Part shown: piece after piece, positions 46,320 through 57,261 of the stretch
Position numbering within the stretch: the stretch's first letter is position 1
How the letters are laid out: the number at the start of each line of letters is the position of its first letter
Origin: Sternotherus odoratus
Lineage: Eukaryota; Chordata; Testudines; Kinosternidae
Direction: 5' to 3'
Length of the DNA: 64,000 nucleotides
Assembly (NCBI GenBank): GCA_032164245.1
Contig: JAVMKO010000001.1
Span: forward strand, 245,591,644 to 245,655,643
Translations under genes and position numbers: made by a program
Notes under the pieces: model-generated
What the model was told of the DNA's origin: nothing
The model's database searches: none
The model's input: the letters and a program-made list of their open reading frames with translations, nothing else

Positions 46320-47415
46320 GATGAGTCAGGGAGCGTATCTACTGGCCAGGCATGAATGTGCAGTTGAGAGTATACATTGAATAGAATGAGCTGTGCTCCA
46401 AATGTAATGATCCACAACAGAAGGAGACTCCACAGCCTCATGAAATTCCAACCTGACCCCATGAAAAGGTCAGAACAGACCTTTTCACTTTTAATGGCAG
46501 TATCTTATGTACGTGATCACAGTATCTAGAGTATCTACATGGAGAATGCTCAGGCAAGAGCCGTGATCAGGAAACTGAAGGTGCATTTTGCAAGGTACGA
46601 TATAGCTAACATGCTATTCTCAGAAAATAGGCCACAATACACTGCAGCAGAATTAAATCCTTCAGCACCCAATGAGAATTCAAGAATAAAACATTTCCCC
46701 CTGGGTACCCACAGAGCGGTAGGAAGGCAGAGGCAGCAGTAAAGACACACAAGAGACTGATAGCAAAGGCAAAACAGATGAGAAGGGATCCCTACCTGGT
46801 AATGTTAGACTATCACAGTGACTCCCCCAGGGACTAGAGAGTAATCCAACAGGAGATTGATGGGCAGAAGAACCAGGTCTCTGATCCTAGGAGCTATAGT
46901 CTTCTGCAGTTTAGCTGAGGAACAATGGGCAGTTCACAGAAGTTAAAAGTCTGCCAAGTTAAGCATTCAGCTTGCTACAACATAGTTTCCAAAGATTTGT
47001 GGCCACTAGACACCTAGTGAGCAGGTCCCGCTCCATCTAATAAATAGCAAAGGCAAAAGGTAAAGTCCAAGCTGCAGTGGGATAGAGGGCATATGAGGTA
47101 TCTACATAGTCAGGATAACAGTGGAAACAAAACAAAAGACCACTGTGTAGTAGTGGCAGACAGCCAGCAGACCAAAACGTACAGGGCATAGGCCAGGACC
47201 AGGGAGACTTAAAAGAACCTCATCCTTCAGATGGCCCAATATAGACCCGTCAGTAGAAAAGAGGTATATACGCCATACAGAGGACCAACAGGAAGCCAGT
47301 CAACAGAATGAAGACAGCAACAGGGTGTAAGTAATTCCCCTTAAATGGTGAAAACACAAACAAGAAGTGGGAGACTATCTTGAAGATTAGAATACATGAA
47401 GGACTATGAGGCCTC
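46320..47415 (+). pseudogene. Ty3/Gypsy integrase fragment
   Basis: The core domain is recognisable at 46539-46742: AQARAVIRKLKVHFARYDI is followed by LFSENRPQYTAAEL, which holds the place of the S/D-NGPQ(Y/F) catalytic box but has ENR. Near 46770-46850 broken frames give KAKQMRRDPYLVMLDYHSDS, a known feature of the integrase C-terminal half. Near 47230-47410 a frame gives QYRPVSRKEVYTPY and TRSGRLS, a stop, LEYMKDYE, which is close to the usual end of such polyproteins. Stops and frameshifts are many. Confidence 0.75.
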
Positions 47416-47471
47416 ACAGACTGCAATGGGATAGTGGTTAAGGCAATGTTGTCTAGTTACTAGTAACCTCT

Positions 47472-47564
47472 GCTTGCATCCGACGAAGTGGGTATTAGCC
47501 CACGAAAGCTTATGCTCCAATACTTTAGTTAGTCTTTAAGGTGCCACAGGACTCTTTGTTGCCT
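47472..47564 (+). mobile_element. Penelope-like 3'-region insertion with perfect 12-bp target duplication
   Basis: CTAGTAACCTCT occurs at 47460-47471 and again at 47565-47576. The 93 bp between contain a hammerhead-like motif (separate entry) and then TTAGTCTTTAAGGTGCCACA then GGACTCTTTGTTGCCT. The second half matches the fold-back insertion at 54958-55066. The duplication length (12-13 bp) and lack of terminal repeats point to target-primed reverse transcription rather than a cut-and-paste mechanism. I assign it to the Penelope-like group because its layout (hammerhead-like core, about 50 nt, short conserved end) resembles the PLE 3' UTR at 20560. It inserted between the integrase and the 3' LTR of the Gypsy remnant. 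Confidence 0.75.
47476..47515 (+). ncRNA. Hammerhead-ribozyme-like motif
   Basis: In order: stem I arm GCAT (47476-47479), core CCGACGA (47480-47486; canonical CUGANGA has U at the second position), one extra A (47487), stem II GTGGG/CCCAC (47488-47492 with 47499-47503, five Watson-Crick pairs), GAAA (47504-47507), GCTT (47508-47511) and the matching stem I arm ATGC (47512-47515). A canonical stem III is missing or reduced to the GCTT turn, and the extra A is non-standard. Hammerhead motifs are known from Penelope-like elements. Whether this one cleaves is unknown. Confidence 0.5.
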
Positions 47565-47642
47565 CTAGTAACCTCTGGATGCAGCAAGTCAGCAAATGCT
47601 TGCACAAACACACACAATAACTAAAATTGTTGAAAGGAAATA

Positions 47643-47850
47643 TGTAGCAACCTGAATAGAGCCTCCTTGGAGCGAGGTGTATAGGTTGCAGGAGAGAAGA
47701 GCATGGAGAAGGCATCAAGAAGTCAGTCTGTGTGCACATGGCTTGAATGCTAGCCATAGCTGTAGCATCTCTATAAATAGTTCTATTAAGGCCCAATTTA
47801 GTTTTACATATATGGAGTTCTTTCATTTTGTTACCAGGATATGGTAGATA
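47643..47850 (+). repeat. 3' LTR of the Ty3/Gypsy remnant
   Basis: It starts TGTAGCAACCTG directly after a purine-rich GAAAGGAAATA that could be the polypurine tract. It is homologous to 42835-43045 over its whole length but much diverged. It contains TATAAATAG near 47772. The divergence between the two LTRs marks an old insertion. Confidence 0.72.
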
Positions 47851-48762
47851 CATGAAACATGATAGAAGCCTTTTCAATAATTAGGACAATGATATGCCAA
47901 GGGCTATTTATTCAAAATAATGCCCTGATCTGAAATGAGATGTATGCTGGCAGACCTTTGCTTCCCTTCAGAAGACTTACTGACTTTAAGAGTCTTTTAG
48001 ATCCAGTTGCTTAGCACTTTTGAAAATTGACTTAAGAAGCCCACATTAAATTTTAGGAAAAATCTTTGCCTACAACTCCAGAAGAGACACTCAATTTCCA
48101 CATCATATATGCTTCAGCTACAAACCAGTCAGTAATAATGTATAGGGCAAAAAGTGGTGCATTCTTATCTGTCCTGTTTGTCATTATTTGTGAAGATACT
48201 CTTCTTCTCCTCACACTGTAGATCGGTTATTGAAGTATTCTTGTGACAGAAGATTTATTTTGTCAAGGAACTAGACTCTATGGGCCAGTTCTCTGCAGGT
48301 GTAAGCAGATGAAACTCCATTCAATCCAACTTGGTTACATCAGGGTGAAACTGACTGTGAGGAGAGAGTTTAATTTAACTTGGGGATTCTCCTCACAGAA
48401 ATTCCTGTTATGTTTATAATCCTCTCCCCTCCAATTCACTGTATCAGACTAGGGAAAAGAAAAATAGGCCAGGAGAGACACAAATAGGGATATGTGAGAT
48501 TTCTCTGCTGGCCTCTGAAAACTGATCAAATAAATCAAATCTATTTCTTTAAGACTATTTCTACAATTCTTGTCTATTTTTCAGTATTTTGGTTTCCTCT
48601 CCCGTGTGCAGACTTAACAATAACTTTGAAAACAACCAGAGTTATCTTTGGAAGACTTAAATATCATCTACTCTTCCACCTTATTTATTGCTTGGCAAAA
48701 GTTTCTTCCTCTGGGTCCCAGCTCCCACAAAGGCAATAAGGGATTGTGGTAAATTATTCTTT
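47851..48762. other. Unassigned sequence
   Basis: No gene. A diverged palindromic segment may lie at 48282-48350 (GGGCCAGTTCTCTGCAGG ... CAGGGTGAAACTGACTG). Confidence 0.45.
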
Positions 48763-48851
48763 GGGGGCAAATTCTACCCTCAGATACACACGTGCATTTC
48801 CTATTGACATCAGTGGGAAAGGCATGTATCTCAAGATAAGGTTTGGCCCTC
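48763..48851. repeat. Fold-back repeat
   Basis: GGGGGCAAATTCTACCCTCA and the right arm, reversed (GAGGGCCAAACCTTATCTTG), are inverted, with ATACACACGTGCATTTCC against GGAAAGGCATGTAT inside and an ATCAG centre. Confidence 0.75.
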
Positions 48852-50084
48852 AATGGCTAATAATTAACAAAGGAATTACTCTAGAAGACAAGGTACAGTA
48901 TATAAAAGCCTTATTATGTTATGGAATTGCTGTCCTCCTTTAAATAGAATTGGGATTTCAAATAGGACTATTTCTTCATGCCCTTCATTTCCTCTATTGT
49001 TTTGTGAGAAAAGATGATCTATTATTAGGATGCATAGACAAACTCATTTATCATAAGTGATTCTGTCACAGAAACCCTTGGAATAGAGATACTTTGTCCT
49101 GTGTTATGAGTATAATTTTCCTAAAGGATTGAGAAATCAATGTATTTCTTGTTTAGAAAGCAAAACTAGAAATAATTGATGGTGTGTCACCATGCTAGAG
49201 AACAAACAGAAAAGTAAAACATCAAATTAAAAATCACTAGAATAAAGGAAAAAGGAAATCCTCAAAGACCATTATTCTGTTCAAGACACTTCAGCTGGAT
49301 TATTGTGAGAAGGAAAAGAGCAGTAGATGAGATATAAACATATAAAGTTGGTAATAAACAGTCAAATGTATGAAATCTCTTGTGGAGACAGATTTTTAAA
49401 GTATTTTTAATGCACTGAGCAATTTATGATAGTAGTAATACTCTTCAAATCTCAATGCTTTCATGGATATTTCGTAATGAAGAGGCTATTATTTTTTTAT
49501 ATTTTCCTTTTTCATAATTTTTTTAACAGTTTTCTCATAGTTGGTGTTACTGAACTATGTTTTCCTTTGTTCCTGGCTACCGGAATGCATTTTTCAAGTG
49601 GAAATGACTGGAGAAAATGCTCCTAATTCTCTCTTAAAATCATTTTGTTCTGATGGAGCCCTGAAACACAATCCAATCTCTCACCTATAGTTTGTCAACT
49701 CTCCACTTTTCTTACAAGAGCACATTGTAAACTCCTCTAAGGGGTTTTATTCTTTGGTAACACATCTAAGAGATTATACAGAAGTTCCTACAACATCATA
49801 AGTCCATCTGCTACTGTTCCTGTCATACTTGGCAAAGAAAGGGGTTTGTTTTATACTAAATCTAGCTAACAAAGTCATTAATCATCTATCATACTAATGA
49901 TATTTTGAGAGCTATATCTTTATAGGGAAATGTATTTCTGTTCACATATTCTGCACAAACACATTATACTGTCATCCTGATATTCCTGTACATAGAGAAA
50001 AAGCCATATCTATCTCTTCAGAGCTTTTTAAAGGAAGGATGTATCTAAAATATGTCTAGGGATGTGTTCCAATATGTCCCCAGG
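48852..50084. other. Unassigned AT-rich sequence
   Basis: No gene or named repeat seen. Confidence 0.5.
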
Positions 50085-50186
50085 GAACTACAAGCTATTA
50101 TAAGGTGGGTGCATAACTGGTTGGAAAACCATTCCCAGAGAATAGTTCACAGTCGAGCTGGAAGGGCGCGAGTGGGCTGAGGAGCT
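50085..50186 (+). mobile_element. CR1 fragment
   Basis: GGTGGGTGCATAACTGGTTG and the following CCAGAGAATAGTTCACAGT encode a degraded RWVHNWLENHSQR-like RT stretch, typical of CR1. Only about 100 bp is left. Confidence 0.55.
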
Positions 50187-50738
50187 TGCAAAGAAGCTTC
50201 AAACATCGTGACAGGTAAATAAGCAGAAAGGATGGCATGTCATCAGTAAGATAGTTACTCAAGTAGGGTTACACTCACAGTATGGTGTGATGAATTAACG
50301 AAGGTATTTTTAAAATATGATAAAAGAAATAACTGCCTTCGGTGGCTAATTCTTGAAGACTTTGCAGAAAATGGCTGTCTTAAGCAGGGAATTGAATGAG
50401 ACCAGAGAGGAAGAAAGAAAACTTGCAAGACACTTTAGGAGAAGCAGACAAATACTGTAGTATGTTATGACTTAGCATTACTGATGCAGCACAGCAACTG
50501 AGTTGGTAAGTGACAGATTAATAGAACTGGTCTGATAAGTAGGGAGGGCAGATAATGGGAGGGGTAGGAGGAGGCTTTGAAAATGGGAACAATAAAACTC
50601 AACTTATGCAGTGTGGATATTCAAAGGGTTCAAGGGACTTAAAGAGGGCATGATGTGGTTGTTTCTACATGTAATTGTTCAAAACCAGCCATTTGCCCTG
50701 ACAAATTCACTGCATAATAACTGTAAAGTGCAATAATC

Positions 50739-50910
50739 AGTAAGACTGTCTACACTCCCAATTGAATGACATACAAGTTTTGCTGGGGCAAGTGGCAGTG
50801 TAAAAGGCTCGCTGTCGGCAGGAGCACTCAGGGGGCGTGGAAGTATTTTGTTGGCAAAATTGCTGGAAAGCAGCATTTATGCTCCCCGACTTTTAGAGAC
50901 ATGGCCGTAG
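50739..50910. mobile_element. MITE with GTCTACAC-type ends
   Basis: The left end AGTAAGACTGTCTACACTCC faces a right end reading GAGACATGGCCGTAG (reverse CTACGGCCATGTCTC). The internal block with GTCGGCAGGAGCACTCAGG is GC-richer than its surroundings. It resembles the group at 9051-9329 and 20950-21215. No target duplication was found. Confidence 0.6.
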
Positions 50911-52371
50911 TTGCTAAAAGCTGTATAGTGTAGTAGACAAAGTCTAAGTATTAATCAGCAACTGCTAAGGAGTAACCACTGCCCAGTAAGCAGCCTTGAG
51001 CACTGATTTGTCCTCTATGCAGTAATTGTTAGAGGGAATAAGCAACAACCCATAAAAAGCCCTGCCTTGTTCATTATGCATTAACTGTATGATGCAATAA
51101 ACACTAAGCAGAAAGATGCAGCCAGGTGCACATTGAATGAAGCTGGAGAAGGCTGCTCATTAGCACAAAATTGCCTGCTTCTCATTTTTCCTGCACCTTG
51201 TGTAGTCACTTACACCAGTGAAAAGTACCAAATCACAGTGATCGTATTTTACAACTCCTTTGCATTGCAGTACATGGCTGCAGAAAGTGCATCCCAGAGT
51301 CCGATGCTCTGCTCTATTATATCAGCTTTAAACCAGGGTAGTTCTGTTAACTTCAGCAGAGTTTCTTATGCAAAAAATTCACTGTAACGGAATGAAGACG
51401 CAAGCCCACCATATCAGAGCGGTCTACTGGGTAGGCCTGCACTTTGGCCTATGCATCACCATGTATATGCATGCACAGAGTCACTATAGTAAAAAAGTCC
51501 ATTTCAAAACTTTGCATAGCAAAGCCATCTCCCAGTGGAAAACAACATATGCAAATGAAGAGAAGGATGCTTTTAGCCTTTCTTTTTTTATATATAATTT
51601 TGAATCATTCTTCCCTGAAGTCCATATGAATTTTCCCACTGGCTACAGTGAGAGCAAGAATGGGCTCCAAAGTTGTTTGAATAATATCATGATCTAATGA
51701 TATTTTACTGATCAATTGCTTACTCCCTTATGACTTTTCTCCGCCTTCATAAAGGAACTTCATATCTTTTGGCAAGAAAGATAAATTAGATGGGAAGAGT
51801 TAAAAAAAAATGAACTACTTGACCTAATGGTAGGTTGGAGTGTAGCTTTTTTTCCCCCCTTTAATTATGCTAACCTGCCATTATGGCTGTACGATGTGAT
51901 AAATTTATTTTCAAAGGCAGCATTAGTCTGTTACTCAGTGCTTTGAAACCTAAATGTTACAGCAAATGAATAACAACTTAACTAGACAGTGAATTTCAAC
52001 CTCCTGGCTTCTATCCAGACAATCTATCTGGTGAGCCACAGTAGCACAAACAATGATTTTAAACCATTAAACCCAAAAGGGGGGTTGTGGAAGAACAAGT
52101 CTAAAAACCGTTGGGCCTGTTTCACTACTTCATTACTGCAGTTTTCTACCTGTGTCGGGGGAACCTGGCCCATGATATTTGGTAGGATTCTCTTCTACCA
52201 TCACACTAATCATGAATACACAGAGGTGCCATACATCATAATATTGAGCATGGATATGTGCTGTTGAGCCACTTGTTCCCTTCCTCCATGTATGCACCTG
52301 CACACCATTAAAGATACCAACCCTAACATTAGTAATGTGACTCTGTTCCTGTTCTTACTTGTTAACCGCTT
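50911..52371. other. Unassigned sequence
   Basis: No gene or named repeat. The 109-codon frame at 51368-51697 has no domain. Confidence 0.5.
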
Positions 52372-52458
52372 GGACTGGATCCTCAGTTGGGGTAAAGTGG
52401 CATTGTTCCAATGACTTCGGTGCAGCTACCCCACTTTGCACCTTCTGAGGATCTGGCC
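52372..52458. repeat. Fold-back repeat
   Basis: GGACTGGATCCTCAG and CTGAGGATCTGGCC are inverted. GGGGTAAAGTGG and CCACTTTGCACC continue the pairing around a CAATGACTTC centre. Confidence 0.75.
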
Positions 52459-53068
52459 TTTGCTTAGTAAACATGCTTGTGGCATCACAGATTAAAGCCG
52501 TATTAAAAGGGCTGATTCGCCTCTCAGTCACAGCTATGTAGATTAGGAGTAATTCTATTGCAATAAATGTATGTTGACACATGTATGTAAGAGAAAGGAG
52601 AATGAAGCCCTAAGGCCTGATTCTCCTCTGCCCTGTATCATGTGTGGTCATTTAAACTTCTGCAAAGTGTGTGAAAAATGTTAACATTTTGAATTGGTAA
52701 TATTTTGTCCCCACTTTGAACAGGTGTTCATGACGAGGCAGGCCATTCGTCCAGTTTTAAATTGGAAAGACCTCTTTTGGGGGTGATTTGCCTTCTGCAC
52801 AGCACTGAGGCAAAACTGGATGTGGTTTTGTCTGGTATAATTGGATGGGGGATGCGATTTTGAAGACCGTGCTGTTCCCCTACCCCTATCGCCATGTCCT
52901 CACATGCATGAGGTGTGAGAGGTCATGCCAATGGGGGGAGGAAGGGTCACAGCAACAGGGCTTGGCTCAGGCCAGTCCTGGAAATACTGGAATGTCCAGT
53001 ATTCTGAGAATGAATGCGTGGCCACTCTATGTAAGTGACTACCCCAGAGACCTTACTATGAATTACAC
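52459..53068. other. Unassigned sequence
   Basis: No gene. The plus frame at 52845-53186 runs into the hAT element and is not a protein family I know. Confidence 0.45.
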
Positions 53069-53195
53069 TAGTGGTTCTCAACCATCATGGGCCATATCCA
53101 ATGTTGCCCGTGTGGCCCTGAGGATGTCACATGGGCTACAACTGTGTGTTGAATGGGCTGCAAGTGGCCCATGGGCCACAGATTAAGAATCACTG
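53069..53195. mobile_element. hAT (Charlie-like) MITE
   Basis: The left end TAGTGGTTCTCAACC and the right end, reversed (CAGTGATTCTTAATC), match the CAGTGGTTCTCAACC-type hAT terminus. The flanks AATTACAC (53061-53068) and AGTTACAC (53196-53203) match at 7 of 8 bases. Short and non-coding. Confidence 0.88.
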
Positions 53196-54957
53196 AGTTA
53201 CACTAAGACCCCTTTATATCATGATTCTGGCCATGTAAAGTGGCCTTAAAGTAGACATAGGTTACATTAGCACTACCCAACTGGTGTAAAGGGTCTTAAG
53301 TAAAATGAGAATCAAGCTTAAAGTAGAAAATCAGGCAGTTTAAACTAAAGTATGGACTTCATGGCTCTGAGTAGCGAGACTCCATGAATGTTTTAGTAAT
53401 CTTTAAAAGCTTCTCTTACAGTGGGGAAAAGCTTATTAGAGCATTAAAAATTCTAAAATAGGCTTTTCACAGTGAAAATGAAGTTTTAATGCTTCAAAAA
53501 TGGCCATGGGGACTCTTTGCTTCCAAGGAGGACATCCAATATGGCTACCACTTCTGCAATGTTAAAAGGCTCTGGTTAGTAGCAAACATTTTTATTGAAT
53601 TAAAATAGAATAAACTGCATTTTTCCTTGTAGTGGAACTAAAATTGTAAGCCTACCAAACCAGCATAGATTTTAACAGAATATAAACCTCTGTAAATATG
53701 TTTTTAGTTTTTATCCGTAAACCAACATTCTACAGACATCCTGGGAATAACATCTACAGCCATTCAAGTTTATTCCAGGATTCACCACACTACTATCAGA
53801 AGCCTCTCACAGTTATCTGGAGTCCTTACTCAAGCAGAACTTCCATCGGAAACAATGCAAGTTTTATCTGAATAAAGACTTCAGAACTTTTTCTCCACCC
53901 ATCTCTATATTCCAAATTTCTAGCGCCTCAATAGCAATTTTTTTCTCCGTGGAGTTTAGTAGAAGAAAAATCTTCATGCCAAATGATTTCTCCCTTCAAA
54001 ATGGTAAACTAAGGACAGAATATGTATGCAACATAGTGGAGAGAGAAATGTATATATTAAAAGGTCTATAGGTATAATTTATATGTTTATATGTTTATAA
54101 TTATCTATAGGTATAATTTATATGTTGTTATGCTTTATGTATTTAGACTGCTGTCAATGTGAGGACAAGTCATAATTAGGTTGAGGTTGTGAAATTTATC
54201 TTCAGGGAATGGTGGAGCCACAGGTAGGTTATGAGGAGTGCAGCCTGTTGAGTGTAAATAACATTGAAATCCTCCTTACCATTATTGCATGTTAGATTTA
54301 TATTTTCCCTCCCTTTAAAACTTGTTCTCCTCTTCCCTTCTCTTTATTGTCTCTGTTCCATTTTCCCATTTCCTGTGTGTAGGGGGCACTGCCAAAGAGC
54401 CATTTCATCAGAGTGCTGCACCCGAACAGAAGAGTGGCAGTGTCAGGTGTAACAGTCAATGGATTTAATTATCCAGTAACTTAATTCATTTGGTAGCATT
54501 TCACACTCATTTGGCACTGGTGCAAGACACTGCAAAACAGAGGTAGAAGATAGTATAGGTGTTATTGGCGCTATTAATACTTAGCAAACAGGAGGGAGGG
54601 AAATATAAAAATAGAAGCCAGCTACAAAAAATTGACTACTTCAGGGGCCAAATGCATCCCTGGGTTGGAGCTAATCTTGCCACAGAAACTGAGTGGAAGT
54701 AAAAGTAGCTTTATTTCATCTTTGTGTCTCCCCTGTGCCAAGCTTTCTGGGGACTGTGTTGGCACTTGACAGAGTTAAGACACTGCTTAAGGGCTGATTT
54801 GGAATTGTGCCTGCCTGCCATGCTCTTTCCCTTCCCAACACTCAGGAAGAAAGAGAAGTCTGAGAAATGATAAGACAGAAAGAAGGGAAGCTGACCTGAA
54901 AGCAGTTTTCTTTGCCCACTGTTGATGAAAACAGTTGAAATAACATATTCTCTTTAG
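53196..54957. other. Unassigned sequence with a small tandem repeat
   Basis: The words CTATAGGTATAATTTATATG occur twice at about 54063-54128. No gene seen. Confidence 0.5.
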
Positions 54958-55066
54958 AATCAGAGAGGTAGCTGTGTTAGTCTGGAATAGCAGAGGTAAC
55001 AAAGAGTCCTGTGGCACCTTAAAGACTAACTTAAGTTAGTTAGTCTTTAAGGTGCCACAGGACTTT
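54958..55066. mobile_element. Penelope-like fold-back insertion with perfect 13-bp target duplication
   Basis: ATATTCTCTTTAG occurs at 54945-54957 and 55067-55079. The 109-bp insert is head-to-head. The left arm is a reverse complement of the family's 3' end (GAGAGGTAGCTGTGTTAGTC, then GCAGAGGTAACAAAGAG, then TCCTGTGGCACCTTAAAGAC). The right arm is the same sequence in sense (GTTAGTCTTTAAGGTGCCAC, AGGACT) but stops before the 3' end. The arms form a perfect hairpin of about 26 bp around a short AAGTTA turn. It is the same family as 47472-47564. Confidence 0.82.
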
Positions 55067-55079
55067 ATATTCTCTTTAG

Positions 55080-55760
55080 TTTTGTATCCTACAATCATTT
55101 TTCTGCCCTCCTGTTTTACTCCTCATGTATTCATTTTTTTCCATACAGAAGCAGCTGGCAATCTGCAATAAAACTGTCCTAAAATACCAAAAATGACTTA
55201 ACTCTCAAGAGAAAAAAAAGTGCTCTGAATCATAGATATATGGACACATTCACTACAAAGTTACAAGAGAGGTTCACAGAATACATACTGAGTGTACTGC
55301 CAGCAGTAGAACAAGTTGAAACTAGCTATCTGGCAGGAGTATGTGGCTCTCCTGCCTAAGCTTCTTTTATGCTGAAGAAAAATTATATTGGAAATATAAA
55401 TATAATAATAATAATAGCAAGATATTTTATATAGAATTTTTGGAAAGAATACCCCCCAAAATTGTCTGATGTATTAACCTCAGCTGGTTGTAACTCAATC
55501 TGGTTTCATAATGCTCTGTTTTTATTCTTGGAAAGAGATATATGTTTGGTGATATCCATTAAGTCTACAGTACAGTTCTGAAACCTCACTGGCTCATGTC
55601 TGTTCCCATTGCTTCATGCTGTCTTTTTGATTATTAGACCTAACCCTACGCAAGCTGGAGCCATACTAAAGTAAGTGTGTGTGTGTGGTGTGTGTGTGTT
55701 TGTGTGCAATGTTTAAATAGCATCTTGCACTGAAGGCTCTCAAAACACTTTACAAATTTT
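55080..55760. other. Unassigned; contains a (GT)n run
   Basis: A GT microsatellite lies at about 55675-55705. Nothing else is supportable. Confidence 0.5.
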
Positions 55761-55912
55761 AAAGGATTAAACTTCACACAGGGGAAAACTAATGATTAAG
55801 CACCAACTCTATTGTGACTAGTCCAAGATCACACAGGAAATCTGTGAGAGAGGCAAGAACAGAAGCCAGATTCACTGTCTCCATGTATTATGCTTTAATC
55901 ACAAGGTTTGTC
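55761..55912 (-). mobile_element. MIR-like SINE, minus strand
   Basis: TCCAAGATCACACAGGAAAT and GCAAGAACAGAAGCCAGATT match the reverse complement of the MIR core and tRNA-like half. TATGCTTTAATCACAAGG is its probable head end. Diverged. Confidence 0.55.
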
Positions 55913-56673
55913 TCTGTGTTATAGGGGATGAAGGTGGTGATTCATATAGTTAAGGTTTCCCAACACTTACAATCCTGTTTTCAGTTGCTTATAACTGTGC
56001 CAAATTTTAACCACTTGGAATGAAATTTTCTATGCCAGGTTTCTGCCTGAGATTGAATTGTTCTGGAAATTTTCAGTAAAAGTGCTTCAGCCATTTCTGA
56101 GAGTGAAATTAGGGGAAAATCTATTGTTTTGCCTCTGTTAAATTCTTACAGATGTTTAGTTGAGAAGCTCTAGCACCTTTGTGTTTGATGTAGGGATTTG
56201 AAATTTGGCAGGGGGTTGCCTTAATGTCAGGGATGTGTCTTTTGCTTTTCCCATGAAAAATTGTCCACATTTGGCCAAATTATATTACTTTGGATCAGTG
56301 AAGGTTGGTTACAGTTTGGCAGCTACATTTTTGAAGAATTCTTTCTGTACTGGGCATGTTGCAGAACAAGGCTATAATGGCTCAGCAGGACTATAACTTC
56401 AGTAGGCTATGGATTGAACTCTGAAAGAGGTATTCTCACTAGTTCTGATATATACCCATCTCCTCATGTAAACATCCTGTGGAATTTTTCTGAGTACTGC
56501 TCCCCTGGAACCAAAGACTCCAGCTGTCCCTACACCCTGTCTCCTTATTACTAGATCCCTCATCTTAGAGGCCTGATGCCCTTTCTGTTACCCAGAGTCA
56601 ATTGTGAGGGGTTGCAATTGACTCAGTGGCCCTTTATTCACATTCCTTCCTAAGGTCTTCATAGGACAACTGA
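55913..56673. other. Unassigned sequence
   Basis: No gene or named repeat. Confidence 0.5.
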
Positions 56674-57234
56674 TTGTCCCTTTCTGTTTCGGAGACTCAA
56701 CTACTTCCCAGATCTAATTTATTTGATAGACTTTTGTTCCTCAAATCTTCCAGAAGATTTAATCAGGTAGCAGGAAGTTTTCCCATCTTACCTGAGCCAT
56801 TTTTCAGAACCAGAAGGACCAGAACACTTTTCCTACTAGTGCTGACAGTGTCCATGGGTCTTAAGTCTTCAATACTTAGGAAACTCCAGCTAGTACTGAA
56901 CACTGCAGTGCATCTCCTCAGCAGTACAAGCTACTGCAAGTACATAAAACCAATCCTCTGCTCTCTACACTGGCTTCCCATGCTATTATTATTTGAATCA
57001 ATTTCAAGGTCTTGGTCTTTCAAGGAGGTCCATGGCCTGGGCCCGGTATATCTAAAAGACAGAGTTTTGGGATGGAGATCGGGGCTGATAATTACACTCC
57101 TCTGGCACAGTTGTTTTCTGTACAATAAAGAGAAAGCCCATCTTTGTAGGAGACAAAACTTTCTTTCACTCGTACAAAACTCACTTTCACTCGTACACCC
57201 GCAGGAACTAAGAGTATCACAAAATAACATGTGA
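56674..57234 (+). mobile_element. L2-like LINE, C-terminal reverse-transcriptase region, open for 186 codons
   Basis: From about residue 69 the frame reads LRKLQLVLNTAVHLLSS, then YIKPILCSLHWLPML, then FKEVHGLGPVYLKDRV. This matches the block LQLVQNAAAR..HITPVL.SLHWLPV...YKALHG.AP.YL found near the C-terminus of L2/Rex1-type LINE proteins. The first 65 residues have no resemblance, and their ATG may be chance. No stop interrupts the 186 codons, but downstream the expected end is altered and the upstream RT core is missing. It is therefore a fragment. CR1 sequence begins within about 30 bp of its end. Confidence 0.65.
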
Positions 57235-57261
57235 CCAGACAACTAGCAAAATTATCCTAGA

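Larger units (their letters stand above)
42835..47850 (+). mobile_element. Ty3/Gypsy retrotransposon remnant with both LTRs
   Basis: Two related ~210-bp direct repeats bound a run of Gag, protease, reverse transcriptase and integrase fragments in the canonical Ty3/Gypsy order on the plus strand. Three later insertions sit inside: a hAT-like MITE (43430-43600), an ERV-type LTR (about 45038-46310) and a Penelope-like fragment (47472-47564). Part of RT and all of RNase H appear missing around the ERV LTR. Every coding segment has stops. Details are in the component entries. Confidence 0.82.
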
